Part shown: in pieces, positions 17,142-25,871 of the stretch
Numbering within the stretch: the first letter of the stretch is position 1
Layout: each line of letters begins with the position of its first letter
Source of the DNA: Ignavibacteriales bacterium
Lineage (GTDB): Bacteria > Bacteroidota > Ignavibacteria > UBA10030
Assembly (NCBI GenBank): GCA_016194505.1
Contig: JACQBK010000084.1
Location: 1-34,975 of the forward strand
Reading direction: 5' to 3'
DNA: 34,975 nt
Translations under genes and position numbers: made by a program
The notes under the pieces: generated by a model
What the model saw: the letters and a program-made list of their open reading frames with translations, nothing else
The model's database searches: none
Told to the model about the DNA's origin: nothing

Positions 17142-20100
17142 TTATTTTGTTGCGAACGTAATTATCTTTTTCAAATAGGTTTTTTCCTCAACGGCGCCAT
17201 CAAAGCGAAAAACAGCAGTTAATTTTTCACCTTTTCTCGATTTAATTTCCGCATTGTGGACACTCTTTATAACTGAATCAGGGTCAATCACATCCAGCGT
17301 ATATTCAAATCCTGTACGGCCTTCTACGGTAAGCAAATACTTTCCTTGCTCCCACTTTTCATCAATTACACGGAGACCTGTAGATTCCTGATGCGGTTCG
17401 GGATGAGGCACCGGAGGGACTATCCCAATTCCTTTTGAGTGATGCACCCTCATGGTCGTTTTGCCTGATAGTTTAATTGGAAGGATGGGTGCATCTTCGT
17501 ACTTCGTTATAATTTTTCTCTGTTGGATTTTCTTTGTCCCAATTTGAACGGAGGAAATTTCCGTTCCCAAAGAAAACAACTGCTGAAATATCACTTGCAT
17601 TGTTTTTGAACTGGAAGTGTGGAACTCATAACTTGTAACGTTTTCTTCCCGCGTCATACGAAAATTACATTGTTGTTTTCCTAACCGGATATTTTTGACT
17701 TCGACTGTTTTCCAATCGGGAGGAAAATATGGGCGCAATGTTAATTGATTTTTCAAAGCATCGAATTCCAATCCGAGCATGCCCTCAAGAATCGGCTGCA
17801 AGACCATTGTCTCCGACCAAGCCTGGTGGGGACAGACTCCTGCCGGCTGAAACTGTTCGCCGTGCAACACCTCCTCAACATATCCCGCCGCAAAATGCTG
17901 ATAGACTAAAAGATTATTCATAAGATGAACATATCCCTGTAACGGACGATACAACGTGAATTCCGCCAAGGCTGTCCATCCAGTAAACAGGGGCCAAACG
18001 CTTCCGTAGTGATACCCTTTAGGATTATACATTGCGTTATCGCTGCCAACGATGCGAGTGCCCCAATCAGCGGAAAATCTGTGCGATGCGTATTCGGCTA
18101 AACAATTTTTTGAGTTTTCTTTTTCAGTGGCTCCGAGATACATGCCCACCGCCGGTAACACAGTTTTTTCTGTATTGTAGGATCCGTCTTTACGTTTACC
18201 AAAATTGTAAAAATTGGTCGTTGCGTTCCAAAATTCTTTTTTTACAATTTCACGAACAGTCTCGGATTCTCGCCGCCATTTTCTTGCCAGAGGATTTTTC
18301 ATTAATGCTTGCGCGACATACGAGGCTTCTTTCAACGCGGCACACCAGCACGAAGCAAGATAATGTTCCGTGTGAACAGGGAAGAGCTTTCCGCCTTCGA
18401 CCCAACCGTGGCCAACGTTAGTGTTTTCGATAAGATGATCACCGTCTGTATCAGTCGAGAAGCAGAAATCAATGGCTCTGGATAGATGTTCAAATTCTTT
18501 TCGAACAAATGCGGTATCGCCGCTTGCCCGCAGATAATGCCCCATCAGAATAATATAAAGGGGAGTGGAATCAGCCGCGTCAAAGTGAGCGTAGGCGCTG
18601 GTCGTCAGTTCGTGCAAAATCTTTCCGTTGACGTCTTGGTGTTTTCCGAGAAACTCCAACGTGTCTTTTACTTTATCAAAATCTCCGTAATCGAGAACGG
18701 CGAAGCTTGTCCAAACGCTATCGCGGCCAAAGTACCAGGCGTAGCCGGGCCTGCCGCTTATTTTCTGTCCGCCATCCCAGCCCGAGGTGCTCAGCCCGTA
18801 GCCCGCTAAAAACGATGCACCGAGTCCCGGAGTCTCGACAAAAAATCTATCGGTTGCTGCAACAGCCCAATTGTATCCTTCATTAAACTCTTCGTTGGGA
18901 GTATTGAATTGCACCAGTTGCTTTTGGAATGATTTAAAGTAGCGGGCTTGTCGCTCTAACGCTCGAGAAGGATTTGACACTATTTTTTCATAAGCACGAA
19001 CTGCTTCTGCCTCGCCACGGTTCGATCCCGCGAAAGCGAGAGTGCAGTAAGGATTCCGTTCATTCAATTGAAGTCGAAGCCCAACAGCAACTTGGATCGT
19101 TTCCGTCGGCTCGCCGGAGAATTTATTTTCTTTTTCTACGATAGAAGAATATTGTCCGGCAACAATTTCTGAAGGAGGCATCGAACAACCAATAAGAGAG
19201 ACAAGCTCGCTGTTCTGATTTGCCACGACAAACCCTTGCAAACCACCATCCCAAGCGTACCGTAAGGAACCTGAGGCTTGTTCATTAAGAGGCCACATCA
19301 ATCGTAGATCAACCTGCGCTGTGCAGAGAATTTCTACTGGTTCTTTTGAATCAATTCTGTAATGAATTGCTCCGCAAGAGAGTTGGTAATCTCCAAATAT
19401 GACTTCTTCTATGACTGCTTCTCCCACATGATAAATGCGCGTGATGGATTCAGGCTCGATAATAACCTGTGGATTGAGCGAAGCGCTGGACTGAGCATCT
19501 GACGCTCCAATTTTGAAACTGGTTTTAAAATCTTTCAGAATTCTTAACGGATGGCACCAAATTTCCTGGATGCCGCCGCGCTCTTTTCCCATAAGAAGAA
19601 TTCTTCGTCCGCCGACATCATAAAATTGCTCAGGCTCAGCAGGAGAGGTAAACTCCCGCTTGATGAGTAAGCCGTTCGGTTTGATCTGCCAATAATCAGA
19701 CTCTATTTTGATTGGCTTATTATTGCGCTTGATTGACCGAACAGACTGAGGCTCAAATGTCCAATATGTTTTTCTAAGTTTTTGGCTTGGTTTAGTCGCG
19801 AGATAGGTAATGCAATTAACAGCAAATTTTTCGAGCTGTTTTCTAAACCGCGTCTGTTGCTCTTTGAAGAAAAAGTATGTTCCGATTGTAAGCGTTTTGC
19901 CTTTGCCAATTTGGTATTCGGAAATAATTCTCCATTGCTCGTTTAACTTGATATAAAGATGTTCAACACCAACAACAGAACCGTTGGCTGGAGTTGTTTT
20001 ATCATACAGTGCGGCAGAATAATCTACTCCGCTCGATGGATTCCAGGTATACACTCCCCCTGCAAGGCCATCAAAAATTGGGTGTCCTTGAAAACTTGCA

Positions 20101-20489
20101 AACCCACGAATATCCGGATAATCTTCTGCCCAAGATTTTTGCTCCCAGGCACCTTTGGCTATAAAGTTTGGCCGCGAATTTTCGAAGCCCAAATCAACAA
20201 TATAGGGGGCGGCAAGTAACGATAACAGGAGAGAGCCGCCTTGTTCCGCGTACTGTTTGATTGTGTGAAGGATTTCCGGCTCAAGAACTAACGGAGGTAT
20301 CGTGATCGAAGAATCGAAATGCCACCATACTACATCATATCCCTTAAGAACTGAAGGCTTCCGGCTGATAGCAGCAAATGGAATTTTTGTTGCTTTGAAT
20401 TTCTTTAAAGAGGAAAGAAAATTCCATCCAGCCCTTTCTTCTTCTGACAATGCTTGTGGATTGTAAATTAAATAACCGATCGTTTTCAT
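17142..20489 (-). CDS. Large glycoside hydrolase with N-terminal amidotransferase-like domain
   Basis: A 1115-residue protein with no signal peptide, so probably cytoplasmic. Residues 1-235 look like a flavodoxin/class I glutamine-amidotransferase-like fold (YDVVWWHFD…, EQGGSLLLSLLAAPYIV, GKGKTLTIGTYFF), reminiscent of DUF4960/ThuA-type domains. Residues 500-950 form an (alpha/alpha)6-barrel like amylo-alpha-1,6-glucosidase/GH15-type enzymes: GRPGYAWYFGRDSVWTSF with R589-D590, QDVNGKILHE, YHYGSVWPLFTGW, EVLHGE and PILEGMLGLE. A beta-sandwich tail follows. It starts one base after the response-regulator stop. The exported enzyme at 25872-28427 is a paralog of the barrel part. The substrate is probably a glucan or oligosaccharide but cannot be named. 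Confidence 0.8.
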   Translation of the reverse strand: MKTIGYLIYNPQALSEEERAGWNFLSSLKKFKATKIPFAAISRKPSVLKGYDVVWWHFDSSITIPPLVLEPEILHTIKQYAEQGGSLLLSLLAAPYIVDLGFENSRPNFIAKGAWEQKSWAEDYPDIRGFASFQGHPIFDGLAGGVYTWNPSSGVDYSAALYDKTTPANGSVVGVEHLYIKLNEQWRIISEYQIGKGKTLTIGTYFFFKEQQTRFRKQLEKFAVNCITYLATKPSQKLRKTYWTFEPQSVRSIKRNNKPIKIESDYWQIKPNGLLIKREFTSPAEPEQFYDVGGRRILLMGKERGGIQEIWCHPLRILKDFKTSFKIGASDAQSSASLNPQVIIEPESITRIYHVGEAVIEEVIFGDYQLSCGAIHYRIDSKEPVEILCTAQVDLRLMWPLNEQASGSLRYAWDGGLQGFVVANQNSELVSLIGCSMPPSEIVAGQYSSIVEKENKFSGEPTETIQVAVGLRLQLNERNPYCTLAFAGSNRGEAEAVRAYEKIVSNPSRALERQARYFKSFQKQLVQFNTPNEEFNEGYNWAVAATDRFFVETPGLGASFLAGYGLSTSGWDGGQKISGRPGYAWYFGRDSVWTSFAVLDYGDFDKVKDTLEFLGKHQDVNGKILHELTTSAYAHFDAADSTPLYIILMGHYLRASGDTAFVRKEFEHLSRAIDFCFSTDTDGDHLIENTNVGHGWVEGGKLFPVHTEHYLASCWCAALKEASYVAQALMKNPLARKWRRESETVREIVKKEFWNATTNFYNFGKRKDGSYNTEKTVLPAVGMYLGATEKENSKNCLAEYASHRFSADWGTRIVGSDNAMYNPKGYHYGSVWPLFTGWTALAEFTLYRPLQGYVHLMNNLLVYQHFAAGYVEEVLHGEQFQPAGVCPHQAWSETMVLQPILEGMLGLEFDALKNQLTLRPYFPPDWKTVEVKNIRLGKQQCNFRMTREENVTSYEFHTSSSKTMQVIFQQLFSLGTEISSVQIGTKKIQQRKIITKYEDAPILPIKLSGKTTMRVHHSKGIGIVPPVPHPEPHQESTGLRVIDEKWEQGKYLLTVEGRTGFEYTLDVIDPDSVIKSVHNAEIKSRKGEKLTAVFRFDGAVEEKTYLKKIITFATK

Positions 20490-20490
20490 T

Positions 20491-20850
20491 TCACAGTTGA
20501 GCTATAATTGACATTAATTTATCCATGGTTATGGGCTTTTGTAGAAACGCCTCAACGCCGGTTGCGAGCACATCCGCAGGAGAATAAAGCGCAGCATAGC
20601 CGGTAATCATGACGATAGGGAATTGAGGATGTTGTTCCTTGATAGCTTTTGTCAATTCTATGCCATTCATTGTTGGCAGATCTACGTCTATAATAGCCAT
20701 ATCAGGTTTTTGTTTTTCCAACATTTCTAACACAATTTCGCTTGATGATGTTTCAAGGAGCTTGTATCCGCGCTCGCCAAGGGCATCTATTAACAATTGT
20801 CGAAACACTTCGTCATCATCTACGATAAGGATGGTTGAGCCCTTTTTCAT
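20491..20850 (-). CDS. Single-domain response regulator (CheY-like receiver)
   Basis: A 119-residue receiver domain with no output domain. The acidic pocket is D11-D13 (VDDDE), the phosphoacceptor D55 (IIDVDLP), the switch T83 (MITGY) and the conserved K105 (LQKP). It probably acts through protein contact or as a phosphate relay. It begins four bases after the TPR gene and ends one base before the large glycoside hydrolase gene, so all three are co-transcribed. No histidine kinase is present in the window. Confidence 0.93.
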   Translation of the reverse strand: MKKGSTILIVDDDEVFRQLLIDALGERGYKLLETSSSEIVLEMLEKQKPDMAIIDVDLPTMNGIELTKAIKEQHPQFPIVMITGYAALYSPADVLATGVEAFLQKPITMDKLMSIIAQL

Positions 20851-20854
20851 AGGG

Positions 20855-22147
20855 TTATTTTTTCTTTTGAAGATCTTGTATTTGATTTTGAATTACTTTT
20901 TGTAGCAGTCTTTTTGTCGTGTCGTTTGAAGTCAGCGTAAGATACTTTTGATAATTTTTCAGTGCCATCGAGGCGTCATGAAGTTGTTCAAAGGCAAAAC
21001 CGAGGAAGAACTGTGATTGAACATTCGAAGGGTCGAATTCAACCGATCGTTGATAAGCAGAGACGGCTTCCTTGTATTGTTTCCTGTTATAATACATACT
21101 TCCGAGTTGGTAGTAGATGTATCCTATGTCTTCCGGATGGGATACAGCAACAGCTTTTTGAAACGTCCGTGCCGCTAATTTTACGGAATCCATTTGCTGA
21201 TAGACTAATGCGAGGTTTGTCAAATACAGAGGGTTTTGGTTATCAATCACAATTGCTTTTTCGTACGCTACAACGGATGAATCATGTTTATTTTCATGAA
21301 AATATGCATGGCCGAGATTGGCGGCGTATGTAGCAGTTAAACTATCTATTTCTGTCGCTTTTTTAAAAAAAGAGATGGCGTTGGGGTAATCGTTTACTTG
21401 ACGGTAGCAAAGCCCGATTCTATTCGCATAATCAGCGTTGTTGGGTCGTTGTGAAAACGCATTTTGGTATAATTCCAGCGCCTTTGCATAATCTTTTATT
21501 GCGTAATAGAGGGATCCTAAGACTGCAATTGCCGGAACGAAATTAGGATTGAGCTCGCTCGAAATTCTTAAGCACACGCGCGCGGAATCTTGCTTACCCA
21601 GAGCGACCATTGCATTGCCAAGGTAATAATAGCTCAAAAAGTCTCTCGGATTTATTTCAACGATACGTCGAAACTTATCTGCCGCCTCTTCATGCATCCG
21701 TTGGTCATTGTAGACCAGCCCAAGCTGGAACAACACTGGCGTATACGTTGAATCAAATGCAAAGGCGGTTTCGTAGTGTTGGCGTCCTTCAACAAGAGCT
21801 CCTGATTGAATAAGAAAACGGGCATACATAGAACGATACGGTACATTTGTAGAATCTCGCTCAACGACGGCTTGGAAAAATTTTTTCGCATTTTGAAAAT
21901 CATTTAACGAGGCATAACTCATCCCTACAAAAAACATTGTTTTGGGTGATGAGGAATCAGGCCGAGCGCTGAGCAGCGTTGAGACTGCTTCTGCATAGCG
22001 TCCCTCGGAATATTGTTGGATGCCGGCTTGGAAAAGACTGTCCTTCCTTGCCTGCTGATCTTGTTGACGAGCTTTGCTGAATGAAAACACTGTGTTTTGC
22101 AATAAGAGACAAATCAACATCAGTGAAAATATCTTAACCGGTTTCAT
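20855..22147 (-). CDS. Exported tetratricopeptide repeat protein
   Basis: A 430-residue protein with an N-terminal signal peptide (MKPVKIFSLMLICLLLQNTVFS) and then an array of about ten TPR units filling residues 38-415, for example LFQLGLVYNDQRMHEEAADKF and YYQLGSMYYNRKQYKEAVSAY. TPR arrays mediate protein-protein contacts, and this one should act in the periplasm. The tail (IQNQIQDLQKKK) is charged. GAGGGAG upstream gives a moderate SD. It heads a tight trio with the response regulator and the large glycoside hydrolase, and follows the APC permease by 32 bases. Binding partner unknown. Confidence 0.88.
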   Translation of the reverse strand: MKPVKIFSLMLICLLLQNTVFSFSKARQQDQQARKDSLFQAGIQQYSEGRYAEAVSTLLSARPDSSSPKTMFFVGMSYASLNDFQNAKKFFQAVVERDSTNVPYRSMYARFLIQSGALVEGRQHYETAFAFDSTYTPVLFQLGLVYNDQRMHEEAADKFRRIVEINPRDFLSYYYLGNAMVALGKQDSARVCLRISSELNPNFVPAIAVLGSLYYAIKDYAKALELYQNAFSQRPNNADYANRIGLCYRQVNDYPNAISFFKKATEIDSLTATYAANLGHAYFHENKHDSSVVAYEKAIVIDNQNPLYLTNLALVYQQMDSVKLAARTFQKAVAVSHPEDIGYIYYQLGSMYYNRKQYKEAVSAYQRSVEFDPSNVQSQFFLGFAFEQLHDASMALKNYQKYLTLTSNDTTKRLLQKVIQNQIQDLQKKK

Positions 22148-22179
22148 CGGAAATCTCCCTCGTTAATAATTTTTGAAAG

Positions 22180-23502
22180 TTAGCTAGTAGCTTTGTTACC
22201 CTTCTTTCGCCAATAATAATATACCGGAACACCAAGTGCCAAGAACAAAACACCAGCGCTGGCTTCGGCGGGTTTTTCAACAAACGTATAAATCACAAAT
22301 AAGGTGGAGAGGATCGTAAAAAAGAGAGGTGTGAAGGGATAGCCAAAAGTTTTATACGGACGTTCAGCGTTGGGAAGTTTTTTTCTGAATATAAACACAC
22401 TTGCAGCAGCTAAAGCGAAAAATATCCAGTCCGTGAACACTACGTACGAGATGAGGCTTTCAAATGTTCCCCAGAAAAGAATAAGCACAATAGCCCACAT
22501 TGTTTGGAAAATAATTGAGAACATCGGCGTTCTGTATTTTGGATGGATTTCTGCGACACGCTTGAAGAACACGCCATCGTTTGCCATTGCGTAATAGATG
22601 CGGGGCGCGGTAAGCGTATAAATTCCCGTTGTGCCAAATGTTGAAATAAAAATTGTCAGAGCTATGAGGCTGCCTCCCAGCGGGCCCAGCACGATGCTTA
22701 ATGCGTCCGAAGCAATGCGAGGAGAAGCTGCCATCTGAGCAGGCGAGAGAAGAAACATGTAGGCGACGTTTGCCGAGACATAAATAAATGTTACCGTAAG
22801 AGCTCCTAAGATAAGTGAAAGCGGAACCGTTCGCTTAGGGTCCTTTGCCTCTGCGGCGGTAAATGTTGAGTGCTGCCATCCGCCGTAAGACCACATGACA
22901 CTGACGAAGGCAAGTGTGAGCGCGCTTGTTAAGCCGTTTGAAAGATTTCCTAATGGCGCCGCAAAATTTGTTGTATGGCTTGATCCCCACCCAAGTCCGG
23001 CGACGAGTAGCACGCCAATGCCGGCAAGTTTGAGAATCGTAAATAAATCGGAAAAAATTCCCCCTGCTTTTACACCCAAGACGTTAATAATAGTTACGAG
23101 AATCATGCCACCGATTGCCACCATCATTTGTCCGGTAGGAGATAGCGGGACGAAATATCCAAAATATGTCGAGAAAGCAACTGCCAGTGCTGCGAGAGCA
23201 CCCGTATTTGCTACAAGAAAAATAGCCCAGCCGTATAAAAACCCAACAAGTCCGCCGTACGCTTCTGTGAGAAAAACATATACGCCGCCCGCACGGGGCA
23301 TCATGGCGCCCAATTCGGCAAAGGTAAGCGCTCCGGACATTGCCATGAGTCCACCAACGACCCAAACGCCGATAATCCACATTGGAGAGGGAAGCGCATT
23401 TGCTATAAGCGCGGGGGTGAGAAAAATGCCCGAGCCTATTGCTGAGCCGATGGAAATCATCGTCATATCAAAAAGGGAGAGATCGCGTTTAAGTTCGGTC
23501 AT
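22180..23502 (-). CDS. APC-superfamily amino acid permease
   Basis: A 440-residue membrane protein with about 12 hydrophobic segments. The N terminus has the unwound TM1 substrate signature IGSAIGSGIFLTP, followed by ELGAMMPRAGGVYVFL, a strong mark of the APC amino acid/polyamine/organocation family. WSYGGWQHSTFTAAEAKDP resembles LAT-type members. It likely moves amino acids across the cytoplasmic membrane, by exchange or with a cation. It lies between an MGH1-like hydrolase gene (76 bases upstream) and a TPR gene. Its link to the sugar genes is positional only, and substrate specificity is not readable. Confidence 0.92.
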   Translation of the reverse strand: MTELKRDLSLFDMTMISIGSAIGSGIFLTPALIANALPSPMWIIGVWVVGGLMAMSGALTFAELGAMMPRAGGVYVFLTEAYGGLVGFLYGWAIFLVANTGALAALAVAFSTYFGYFVPLSPTGQMMVAIGGMILVTIINVLGVKAGGIFSDLFTILKLAGIGVLLVAGLGWGSSHTTNFAAPLGNLSNGLTSALTLAFVSVMWSYGGWQHSTFTAAEAKDPKRTVPLSLILGALTVTFIYVSANVAYMFLLSPAQMAASPRIASDALSIVLGPLGGSLIALTIFISTFGTTGIYTLTAPRIYYAMANDGVFFKRVAEIHPKYRTPMFSIIFQTMWAIVLILFWGTFESLISYVVFTDWIFFALAAASVFIFRKKLPNAERPYKTFGYPFTPLFFTILSTLFVIYTFVEKPAEASAGVLFLALGVPVYYYWRKKGNKATS

Positions 23503-23513
23503 AGTGTTAAATT

Positions 23514-23543
23514 TCCGCTAAAGGCGGATCAGCCTCCGGCTGA
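23514..23543. repeat. Double hairpin between the MGH1-like and APC genes
   Basis: Two adjacent palindromes, TCCGC-TAAAG-GCGGA and TCAGCC-TCC-GGCTGA, fill most of the 76-base gap. On the minus (transcribed) strand the T tract precedes the stems instead of following them, so this is not a standard intrinsic terminator for the operon. It may be an mRNA-stabilising or dispersed palindromic element. Confidence 0.6.
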
Positions 23544-23578
23544 AAAAATGAAAAATTTAAAAGGAAAAAACAAAGATA

Positions 23579-25825
23579 TTAAATTTGCACCGCAATCGCC
23601 TTACCGATGACGCTTTCTGCGTGATGTTTTCCATCTACCCAGACTTTGAATGTTTTACCTTTGAGTTCTACTTTGAATTTTCTTCCTCGTATCAAAACAT
23701 TTTCAATACGCAGGTGTTTTAATCCGAAAGGGAACGGATCAATCGTGACGGAAAATTCCTCAGGACGAATCCCGCAAACGTATTTTATGATTAAATCGTT
23801 GACCCACGAGTGTTGGTAATCGTCTATACCGCGGTACACGCTCGGTTTTCCGTTTAAAGGATTGTAATGCTCGAAGCAATTCGGACGTGTTGAATCGCCA
23901 TCGAAAAACATCATCTTGATAAACTTTTCTATGAACTCCACACTTTTCTTCTTTAGCAGCTGATCGTTAAATCGAATGGCGGATTGCGCTAACGCCTCGG
24001 CAACATGGCTGTTTGTCATGGGCCAAACACGACCATTCCATGGGCAGTTCATTCGTTTACCCTTCCACTCCGGCAACGCGCTAAAAAACTCATCGTCGGT
24101 GCTTGAAGAGGGAACGGGGTAGGAAGTCCAAAATTCCTTCGGATTAAGCAAATGTTTCTTTAAGCCCGCAATGTGGCTATCATCAACAATGTCGGTAAAA
24201 TAAGGATAAAAACATGTTGCGGCTTTTATCTTTGTCCGCTTCCCGGTAGCTGGATCCACATCAAAAAACATTTCTTCTTGTGCATCCCACATTTTATCGC
24301 GGACTGCATTTTTAATCTTATCAGCTTCTAATTTCCAAAGATCGGAATCTTCCTGCTTGCCGAGTTTTTCCGCAATCATCGCCAACGCGCGCTTTAACTC
24401 ATAAATATAAATCGTAACATCAACTCCTTTGAGGCGAAATACTTCTCCCCAATGTTTCTGGTCCGCTTTGGCGTTGACTGCCATATAGCGGCTCATAAAT
24501 TCTTGTCCCGTTTCAAAATGATTATCAATATCGTACAGCCCGCTGACTTCCTCATCGCGCTCGCGGTCAAAGTAGCTTGCATATTTTTTTAATCCGTCAT
24601 AAACGTTTTCGAAATATTCGAATGAAGGGTGTATCGCGTGTAGTTGCACCACGGCATTTCCCCAATTGGCGTGGTAGAACATTTCCTGCCGGTAATGATT
24701 CGCATCAATATATCCACGAAAGCCGCCGTCCTCTCGTTGGTTATCCAGGAAGGTCAGAAGGCTTCCCTGTGCCAGCTCCGGTTCTTGCATCCAACGATTT
24801 TCCAGCATGTGACATTGAGCGCTATATGAAATCGGCGCGCGGAAATATTGAATGCCCTCGCAAACGCAAGGGCGCTTGTAATTACCCTCGTTTCCATAAA
24901 TGGTATTTAAGCGCAGTCCGTACCAACGATACCAATAGTAGCGCGTGAGAAATTCATCCGAGCATTCAAAATAGGGGACACTTTGAAAGTGATCGTTCCA
25001 ACTGATCCTACTTAATTCAACAGGATTCTTAGACTTGACGATTGGCGCAATATGTTGCAGAGCCTCATTCAGCATAGAAGCCGCAGAGAATGCAATCGTA
25101 ATATTTTCGCTTTTATTGGGCTTTATGCTGAGCGATTGGTGTAACCCTAAATAGATAATCCCTTCATTGGTTGTTCCGGATAATTTCTTTTCATCGGGGA
25201 GCTTCTTATTCTGGAAAGATTCAAAAAACGGCGAAAGCTTCCAGTGCGGCTGTACAGCCGTCTGCTCACTTACATTGACGCTGTATGATTGAGCCTTCTT
25301 GCTCAGTGCAAACGCGCACGCAAACTGAAGATGGGGCATAACGGATGGGCGTAGATATTTATTAAAGGAAATTACCCCATTCGTATAAGAAATCCCATCA
25401 ATCCACGCTGATTCTTTAGAAGGGTAATGTTCTTGTGTTGACCAGGCTATAAGATGAAGACGCAGGCTATGCTTTAATGTGTTCTTTATTTCGACGACGC
25501 AACTTGCTACGTCATTTGGCAAAATGGACTTTGTCTCAATGATTTTAATTTTACTCTTGCCAATGTTCGCTTCGTAAATCTGTGTAAGGGCAGATGGATT
25601 CCATTGGCGCGAAAGGAACTTTAGTGGAATCTCGTTTCCTGCGTCATCAAGAATTGTCCAGGTAAAGAGAGGCTTGAGTTCATAATTATAGTAATGAGCC
25701 TCGTCCCAAAAACCGGGATAATCAAGATACACAGGGAACGAAGGAGCCCAAAGAAGTTTATTGCCGCCACCCAAATACCATTTGTCGGTTCGAGTGAGGA
25801 AATTTAATACATTAATTTTTTTCAT
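23579..25825 (-). CDS. MGH1-like glycoside hydrolase (GH63-related)
   Basis: A 748-residue (alpha/alpha)6-barrel hydrolase without a signal peptide. Residues about 330-690 carry the barrel, with SRYMAVNAKADQKHWG, the acidic ..LKGVDVTIYIYELKRALAMIAEKLG.. helix and CPWNGRVWPMTNSHVAEAL, which resemble MGH1/glucosylglycerate-hydrolase-like and trehalase-like enzymes. The N-terminal 300 residues are beta-rich, and a small beta domain closes the protein. I choose the ATG at 25825 (MKKINVLN). The longer ORF at 25852 begins with TTG and adds nine residues. It follows the exported glycoside hydrolase by 46 bases. An alpha-glucoside or compatible-solute substrate is plausible but unproven. Confidence 0.82.
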   Translation of the reverse strand: MKKINVLNFLTRTDKWYLGGGNKLLWAPSFPVYLDYPGFWDEAHYYNYELKPLFTWTILDDAGNEIPLKFLSRQWNPSALTQIYEANIGKSKIKIIETKSILPNDVASCVVEIKNTLKHSLRLHLIAWSTQEHYPSKESAWIDGISYTNGVISFNKYLRPSVMPHLQFACAFALSKKAQSYSVNVSEQTAVQPHWKLSPFFESFQNKKLPDEKKLSGTTNEGIIYLGLHQSLSIKPNKSENITIAFSAASMLNEALQHIAPIVKSKNPVELSRISWNDHFQSVPYFECSDEFLTRYYWYRWYGLRLNTIYGNEGNYKRPCVCEGIQYFRAPISYSAQCHMLENRWMQEPELAQGSLLTFLDNQREDGGFRGYIDANHYRQEMFYHANWGNAVVQLHAIHPSFEYFENVYDGLKKYASYFDRERDEEVSGLYDIDNHFETGQEFMSRYMAVNAKADQKHWGEVFRLKGVDVTIYIYELKRALAMIAEKLGKQEDSDLWKLEADKIKNAVRDKMWDAQEEMFFDVDPATGKRTKIKAATCFYPYFTDIVDDSHIAGLKKHLLNPKEFWTSYPVPSSSTDDEFFSALPEWKGKRMNCPWNGRVWPMTNSHVAEALAQSAIRFNDQLLKKKSVEFIEKFIKMMFFDGDSTRPNCFEHYNPLNGKPSVYRGIDDYQHSWVNDLIIKYVCGIRPEEFSVTIDPFPFGLKHLRIENVLIRGRKFKVELKGKTFKVWVDGKHHAESVIGKAIAVQI

Positions 25826-25871
25826 AGCTCTTGCCTTATTACAAAACATCAAAAAAATCGAAATTCAAAAA

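Noticed and set aside
22895-23521. 208-residue plus-strand ORF
   Set aside because: Antisense shadow of the APC permease; Pro/Thr/Ala-rich product typical of reverse-complement membrane protein codons.
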